Source of the DNA: Maricaulis sp.
GTDB lineage: Bacteria; Pseudomonadota; Alphaproteobacteria; Caulobacterales; Maricaulaceae
Direction: 5' to 3'
Assembly: GCF_015665295.1 (NCBI RefSeq)
Contig: NZ_JADFAJ010000011.1
Location: forward strand, 85,652 to 129,539
Length of the DNA stretch: 43,888 nucleotides
The notes beneath the pieces were generated by a model. It was not told the DNA's origin, did no database searches, and saw only the letters and a list, made by a program, of their open reading frames with translations. Both the position numbers and the translations under genes were made by a program. This document shows, in pieces, positions 42,615 to 43,888 of the stretch (positions are counted from its first letter, which is position 1; each line of letters begins with the position of its first letter).

Positions 42615-43559
42615 ATGATCCGCACAAGCCTCATCGCCCTCGCCTGCCTCACCACGGCCCCGTTTGCGAGCTCCGCAGCATTGGCCGCCGACACGGTCGT
42701 GCTGCGGGAAACCATCCGCGTCGACAGCGCCCATATCACGCTGGGCGACCTGTTCGAGATCACCGGACCGCAGGCCGACATCGTCGTCGCCCGCGCGCCG
42801 GCCCCGGGCAGCCGTACGGCGCTGGACGTCAATTATGTCCGCCGCATCGCGCTGGAAAACGACCTCGACTGGGCCAATGCCTCGGGCATGCGCCGCCTGT
42901 CAGTGGAACGCGCCAGCCGCGTGGTGACGGCGCAGACGCTGGCCGATATCCTGGAAGGCGAGCTGTTCGCCTCCGAGGGCCGCGTCCATGACGTTCAGCT
43001 GTCCAATACGGCGATGGCGCTGCATGCCCCGCTCGACAGCACGGGCGGACCGGAGATCCACGATCTCACTTTCGACAGCCGCTCCGGCATGCTCGCCGCC
43101 GAGATCGCGCCCTATCACGGCGCCGCAGCCGTCCGCGTCACCGGCCGCGCCTATGCCACGATCGAGCTGCCAGTGCTGGCCCGTCCGGTCGGCGCTGGCC
43201 AGGCGATCACCGCCGGTGACATCACCTGGATCAGCCACCGGGCCGATCGCATCCGTCCCGATGCCATCCTCGACCCGTCCGAGCTGATCGGGCTGGAGAC
43301 CCGTCGCGCCCTGCGTCCGAACGAGCCGATCCGCGGCTATGACCTGCAGCGTCCGCTGATGGTCGAGCGCGGCGACCTCGTCACCTTGATGTTCGAAGTA
43401 CCCGGCATCCAGCTGACCGTGCGTGCGCGTGCCATGGAAGATGCCGCCGACGGCGAGGTCGCGCGCTTCGTCAACCTGCAATCCAATCGTACGGTCGAGG
43501 CCCTCGTCGATGGCCCGGGCCGGGCCCGCGTCGGCACCTCGCCGGTCGCAAGCTTCTGA
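42615..43559 (+). CDS. flgA: flagella basal body P-ring formation protein FlgA
   Basis: A periplasmic chaperone needed to assemble the P ring around the rod. The 314-aa protein has a signal peptide (SLIALACLTTAPFASSAALA). Repeated beta segments and a SAF-type C-terminal half follow (ELPVLARPVGAGQAITAGDI, then GLETRRALRPNEPIRGYDL and VERGDLVTLMFEVPGIQLT). It is 12 bp after flgG, the usual alphaproteobacterial order. Length is at the upper end for FlgA. Confidence 0.93.
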   Translation: MIRTSLIALACLTTAPFASSAALAADTVVLRETIRVDSAHITLGDLFEITGPQADIVVARAPAPGSRTALDVNYVRRIALENDLDWANASGMRRLSVERASRVVTAQTLADILEGELFASEGRVHDVQLSNTAMALHAPLDSTGGPEIHDLTFDSRSGMLAAEIAPYHGAAAVRVTGRAYATIELPVLARPVGAGQAITAGDITWISHRADRIRPDAILDPSELIGLETRRALRPNEPIRGYDLQRPLMVERGDLVTLMFEVPGIQLTVRARAMEDAADGEVARFVNLQSNRTVEALVDGPGRARVGTSPVASF

Positions 43560-43575
43560 TCGAGGAAGTCACATC

Positions 43576-43888
43576 ATGATCCGCAAGTTCACCGCCCTCG
43601 TCCTCGCCGCCCTCGCCCTGCAGGCCTGCGCCACCGACCGCCTGTCCTATGTCGGCCAGGCTCCGCCGATGACGCCGATCCAGAATCCGGCCGAGCTGGC
43701 CGGCACCGGCCCGTCACAGCTTCCCATGCCGATGCCGCGCATGCCGCAACAGCGTTATGCCAGCAACGCCACCGCCAACAACTCGCTGTGGAACGCCAAT
43801 TCGCCGACCTTTTTCGGTGACCCGCGGGCCGACCAGGTTGGCGACATCGTGACGGTCAACATCAACATTTCCGACAGCGCCCAGCTGA
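43576..43888 (+). CDS. flgH: flagellar L-ring protein FlgH (3' part outside window)
   Basis: The first 104 residues are visible. A lipoprotein signal ends LALQAC (Cys17), as expected for FlgH, which anchors the L ring in the outer membrane. A Pro/Met-rich linker follows, and then the family start SLWNANSPTFFGDPRADQVG and DIVTVNINISDSAQ at the edge. 16 bp after flgA, with GAGGAAG upstream of the ATG. Confidence 0.95.
   Translation, partial: MIRKFTALVLAALALQACATDRLSYVGQAPPMTPIQNPAELAGTGPSQLPMPMPRMPQQRYASNATANNSLWNANSPTFFGDPRADQVGDIVTVNINISDSAQL

Overview
The window is about 44 kb of high-GC, densely packed chromosome from an alphaproteobacterium. It most resembles a stalked or dimorphic member of the Caulobacterales/Maricaulales (for example a Maricaulis-like organism). 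This placement is inference from three things: a CckA-type hybrid kinase directly beside fliQ-fliR-flhB, CtrA-type TTAA-N7-TTAA boxes at flagellar promoters, and alphaproteobacterial-only flagellar accessory genes (MotE, DUF6468). No rRNA, tRNA, CRISPR array, prophage or insertion sequence was found.

Left part (1-10.7 kb). A long minus-strand block of housekeeping genes runs dgt, a SPOR protein, nagZ, scpA, scpB, tatA, tatB, tatC, serS, a 513-bp non-coding gap, surE, pcm, a small unknown protein and a LysM lipoprotein cut by the window edge. It combines nucleotide quality control, peptidoglycan recycling, chromosome condensation, twin-arginine export, seryl-tRNA charging and protein repair. 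Many neighbours overlap by 4-8 bases.

Middle part (10.7-23.4 kb). This is a mixed region: erpA (divergent from dgt), DUF1428, a nitroreductase, a small lipoprotein, exonuclease III, a coupled pair of secreted proteins (93-aa unknown plus DUF2145), the divergent selenium pair selD/selU, a DUF3137 membrane protein, valS and cckA.

Right part (23.4-43.9 kb). This is a flagellar region in several blocks. fliQ-fliR-flhB (minus) is followed by cckA. Three tandem DUF885 lipoprotein hydrolase-like genes (plus) interrupt the flagellar genes. Then come flgB-flgC-fliE (minus) divergent from fliO-fliP (plus), and the operon fliL-fliM-DUF6468-motE-giant TPR protein (minus), which is divergent from flgF-flgG-flgA-flgH (plus, cut by the window edge). 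A perfect CtrA-type palindrome lies exactly midway between flgB and fliO. A good sigma-54 promoter with repeated TTGCCGG elements lies upstream of flgF. Together they suggest the Caulobacter-style CtrA then sigma-54/FlbD hierarchy.

No obviously new defence or mobile system is visible. The most unusual items are the three tandem DUF885 lipoproteins, two structured intergenic inverted-repeat elements (31.6 kb and 34.3 kb), the structured 513-bp gap between serS and surE, the 1139-aa AMIN-like/TPR protein ending the fliL operon, and the FliM N-terminus with a duplicated EWEAM motif.
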